Assembly (NCBI GenBank): GCA_016839345.1
Contig: JAEOUL010000121.1
Coordinates: forward strand, 1 to 13,851
Length of the DNA: 13,851 nucleotides
Direction: 5' to 3'
Source of the DNA: Candidatus Thorarchaeota archaeon
GTDB taxonomy: Archaea; Asgardarchaeota; Thorarchaeia; Thorarchaeales; Thorarchaeaceae
This document shows positions 13,399-13,851 of the stretch, piece after piece (position 1 is the first letter of the stretch; the number at the start of each line of letters is the position of its first letter). The notes beneath the pieces are model-generated. The model was given only the letters and a program-made list of their open reading frames with translations, was not told the DNA's origin and made no database searches. The translations under genes and the position numbers were made by a program.

Positions 13399-13433
13399 CT
13401 CTATAATGTCATATTCCTCAAGCGACTAGAGGT
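13399..13433 (+). promoter_or_regulatory. TATA-like box and ribosome site of the right-edge gene
   Basis: CTCTATAATG (about 13399-13408) is a TATA-like element some 35 bases before the TTG start at 13442. AGAGGT (13428-13433) is a good Shine-Dalgarno with an eight-base spacer to that TTG; the alternative ATG at 13497 has no comparable site. Confidence 0.4.
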
Positions 13434-13441
13434 CCCACGAG

Positions 13442-13851
13442 TTGGTTGAGAAAAAACACAGACACCGCATTCGACCCTTTATTCGTCCCGAGGACATGAC
13501 TTTCGACGAACATGAAGCCGATCTCACAGTAGAGTATGATCGCAAACTACTTCAGCGGCATCTCCCATTGACCTCAGGAGTTCTCAAGGGTGACAGGAAT
13601 CTGGCTGATACTCTAAGCACAGTGATTCCCGAAGGAACCCGTGATGCTCTAAGAGATACCGATTTTTTGGGAGTTTTCGGCCGAGTCGTGAAGCAGAAGG
13701 GTTCTAAGGCAAACAAATGTTTACAATATTTCTACATTTGGGATTACCAAGCAGTACCTGAGCATGAGGGAGACTATGAGCCTATCTTTGTCTATCTTGA
13801 TGGGTCAAGACGATATGCTATCTATGACTTAGTTCATTATTGTTCACGCCG
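13442..13851 (+). CDS. Unrecognised protein, N-terminal part (runs off right edge)
   Basis: The frame is open from TTG 13442 to the window end, 136 codons, with no stop. The TTG is chosen because AGAGGT sits eight bases upstream; ATG 13497 is the alternative. The first 18 residues are very basic (V-E-K-K-H-R-H-R-I-R), followed by an acidic segment. The last third has a distinctive aromatic run: Y-F-Y-I-W-D-Y-Q, then E-H-E-G-D-Y-E-P-I-F-V-Y-L-D, then R-Y-A-I-Y-D-L-V-H-Y. The H-x-G-D-Y/W-E pattern on a beta strand recalls the core of Vps62/NPP1-like proteins (G-D-W-E with V-x-V-Y), where His and acidic residues bind metal. That resemblance is weak and the family is not assigned. No signal peptide or membrane segment is visible so far. 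Confidence 0.65.
   Translation, partial: MVEKKHRHRIRPFIRPEDMTFDEHEADLTVEYDRKLLQRHLPLTSGVLKGDRNLADTLSTVIPEGTRDALRDTDFLGVFGRVVKQKGSKANKCLQYFYIWDYQAVPEHEGDYEPIFVYLDGSRRYAIYDLVHYCSR

Overview
The window looks like a stretch of archaeal chromosome, probably from an uncultivated and possibly Asgard-type lineage. The lineage is inference from gene content; no marker gene here settles it. Archaeal signs are TATA-like boxes about 25-50 bases before several starts, a thiolase immediately followed by its DUF35 zinc-ribbon/OB partner, short leaders, TTG/GTG start choices and T-rich 3' ends. Shine-Dalgarno sites are clear before some genes and absent before others. I see no tRNA, rRNA, CRISPR array, transposase or integrase.

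Layout. (1) Bases 1-3184, minus strand: one large secreted or membrane-anchored FG-GAP/integrin-type beta-propeller protein with an internal Ig-like domain. As given it is broken into three reading frames by an apparent one-base loss in a homopolymer (2522-2525) and an in-frame TAA (1203-1205). It runs off the left edge. (2) 3185-3587: a 403-base gap with two inverted-repeat structures, one of which (3351-3472) could be a structured RNA. (3) 3588-5040: an OsmC-type thiol peroxidase, a convergent multi-zinc-ribbon protein, and two small paralogous proteins about half identical to each other, one with a palindrome in the operator position of its promoter. (4) 5246-6513: a gamma-class carbonic anhydrase-like hexapeptide-repeat protein and a SAM methyltransferase in one minus-strand unit, divergent from a four-helix membrane protein. 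(5) 7338-9922, minus strand: a tight operon of a nitroreductase-family flavoprotein, an unrecognised protein with a SHOCT-like tail, and an acyl-CoA:2-oxoacid condensing enzyme (isopropylmalate/homocitrate synthase family) without the regulatory domain. (6) 10038-13345: an acyl-CoA dehydrogenase with its own promoter and terminator, a small membrane protein, and a divergent thiolase-DUF35 operon ending in a clear hairpin terminator. (7) 13442-13851: the start of an unrecognised gene running off the right edge.

Working together: the acyl-CoA dehydrogenase and the thiolase-DUF35 pair suggest acyl-CoA metabolism (beta-oxidation-like breakdown, or acetoacetyl-CoA supply), and the condensing enzyme also uses an acyl-CoA. 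The most unusual items are the interrupted giant propeller gene, the candidate structured RNA, the twin small proteins with a palindromic operator, and the unfamiliar middle gene of the nitroreductase operon.
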